The notes below the pieces were generated by a model that worked only from the letters and a program-made list of their open reading frames with translations, was not told the DNA's origin and did no database searches. The translations under genes and the position numbers were made by a program. Below, piece by piece: positions 7,035 to 7,302 of a stretch of DNA of 7,302 nucleotides; position 1 is the stretch's first letter; every line of letters starts with the position of its first letter. This stretch comes from JASEHD01 sp964471945 (lineage in GTDB: Bacteria; Bacteroidota; Ignavibacteria; UBA10030; SZUA-254): assembly GCA_964471945.1 (NCBI GenBank), contig CAYYIJ010000098.1:1-7302 (forward strand), in the 5' to 3' direction.

Positions 7035-7066
7035 TTTGCGAAAGGATGAAATATTCTGTATATTTG
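7035..7066 (+). promoter_or_regulatory. promoter of tRNA-Gly
   Basis: TTGCGA (7036-7041), a 17-bp spacer and TATATT (7059-7064) form a good sigma70-type promoter. The same bases also fit the Bacteroidetes pattern TTTG (7035-7038), 20 bp, TAnnTTTG (TATATTTG, 7059-7066). Transcription would begin near 7071-7073, leaving about five bases to be trimmed from the 5' end of the tRNA by RNase P. A second TATATTTG lies at 7031-7038. Confidence 0.65.
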
Positions 7067-7077
7067 TTTCGTTAATT

Positions 7078-7153
7078 GCGGGAATAGCTCAGTTGGTAGA
7101 GCGTCACCTTGCCAAGGTGAATGTCGCGGGTTCGAATCCCGTTTCCCGCTCCA
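7078..7153 (+). tRNA. tRNA-Gly (anticodon GCC)
   Basis: The 76-base gene folds into a complete cloverleaf. The acceptor stem GCGGGAA (7078-7084) pairs with TTCCCGC (7143-7149). The D stem is GCTC/GAGC with loop AGTTGGTA. The anticodon stem TCACC/GGTGA carries loop TTGCCAA with anticodon GCC at 7111-7113. The variable loop is ATGTC. The T arm GCGGG/CCCGT has loop TTCGAAT and one G-T wobble closing pair (7126-7142). The discriminator base is T at 7150, and CCA is encoded at 7151-7153. The tRNA decodes GGC and GGT. No intron or odd base pair is present. It has its own promoter just upstream. Confidence 0.98.
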
Positions 7154-7157
7154 TTTG

Positions 7158-7215
7158 TGCAAAGGTAAAAAAATAGAAAATTATAGATTGCCCCATTTTT
7201 TACTTTTGCATTTTT
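7158..7215 (+). terminator. inverted repeat downstream of tRNA-Gly, possible terminator
   Basis: TGCAAAGGTAAAAAA (7158-7172) pairs with TTTTTTACTTTTGCA (7196-7210) over 15 positions with one G-T wobble, around a 23-base loop. Five T follow at 7211-7215. The position, four bases after the tRNA CCA, suits a tRNA terminator. The stem is A+T-rich and the loop long, so it is not a textbook example and may have another role. Confidence 0.4.
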
Positions 7216-7230
7216 AATTTTGATTTTATC

Positions 7231-7302
7231 TGGCGCCGTACCGCACCCGCCTTCGAGTCTGTTGCAGAACTAGTGTTGAGTGGTATGAATGTTGCAGATT
7301 AA
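7231..7302 (+). pseudogene. possible disrupted N-terminus of pyruvate kinase at the window edge
   Basis: The frame from 7231 reads RRTAPAFESVAELVLSGMNV and then AD before a TAA at 7300-7302. Pyruvate kinases begin with a pattern such as RRTKIVxTIGPASES, then a short helix and AGMNVARLNFSHG. The window matches RRT, PA.ES, a Leu-Val helix and SGMNVA. It seems to lack about six residues after RRT, about three within the helix, and one base in the Arg codon. Restoring that base (GCA xGA TTA A) would read A-R-L, as the family requires, and would remove the stop. This could be a decayed pyk remnant, or a real pyk start garbled by assembly at a contig end. The stretch is about half G+C by hand count, richer than its surroundings. 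The assignment is tentative. Confidence 0.35.

Noticed and set aside
6964..7176. Open frame of 70 codons covering the tRNA, with a AQLVERHLAKVNVAGSNPVSR-like translation
   Set aside because: This is the familiar false protein produced by translating a tRNA gene. It has a TTG start, no ribosome site and lies across tRNA-Gly.
1..7302. Search for mobile elements, CRISPR arrays, toxin-antitoxin pairs or an undescribed system
   Set aside because: Nearly all of the sequence is occupied by well-known housekeeping genes in tight order. No transposase, integrase, repeat array or unexplained multi-gene cassette is present.

Overview
This window looks like a short metagenomic or draft scaffold from an A+T-rich bacterium, most plausibly of the Bacteroidota/Chlorobiota/Ignavibacteriota (FCB) group. 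The lineage is inferred from three things: a tRNA promoter that fits the Bacteroidetes-type TTTG/TAnnTTTG pattern, mixed use of Shine-Dalgarno sites, and a fused RibBA. The gene order alone is not diagnostic. A run of exactly 100 N (4559-4658) marks a scaffold gap. All recognisable genes lie on the + strand.

Layout. Bases 2-70 are probably the last codons of nuoM, whose TGA overlaps the ATG of a complete nuoN (complex I subunit N). Three bases later begins a bifunctional NAD(P)HX epimerase/dehydratase (nnr), which overlaps a small VanZ-family membrane protein gene by 4 bases. After 51 bp comes tgt (tRNA-guanine transglycosylase), cut by the N gap just after its last zinc ligand. Beyond the gap are yajC (Sec translocase accessory, TTG start) and ribBA (riboflavin synthesis). 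A strong intrinsic terminator at 6314-6348 closes this series. A separate unit then carries greA. Next is a 193-bp spacer holding what looks like a decayed tail of a CYTH-domain gene and a clear promoter, then a complete tRNA-Gly(GCC) with encoded CCA. The last 150 bp hold an inverted repeat and, at the very edge, a scrambled stretch resembling the N-terminus of pyruvate kinase.

How the genes fit together. The cluster is housekeeping. NuoN belongs to the complex that oxidises NADH and pumps protons. Nnr repairs damaged (hydrated) NADH and NADPH. RibBA feeds FMN and FAD synthesis, and FMN is the complex I prosthetic group. Tgt modifies tRNA wobble bases, YajC assists protein export and GreA rescues stalled RNA polymerase. 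I see no CRISPR array, insertion sequence, phage gene, toxin-antitoxin pair or defence system, and no convincing undescribed system. The most interesting signals are the two apparent gene remnants flanking the tRNA-Gly gene and the good promoter in front of it.
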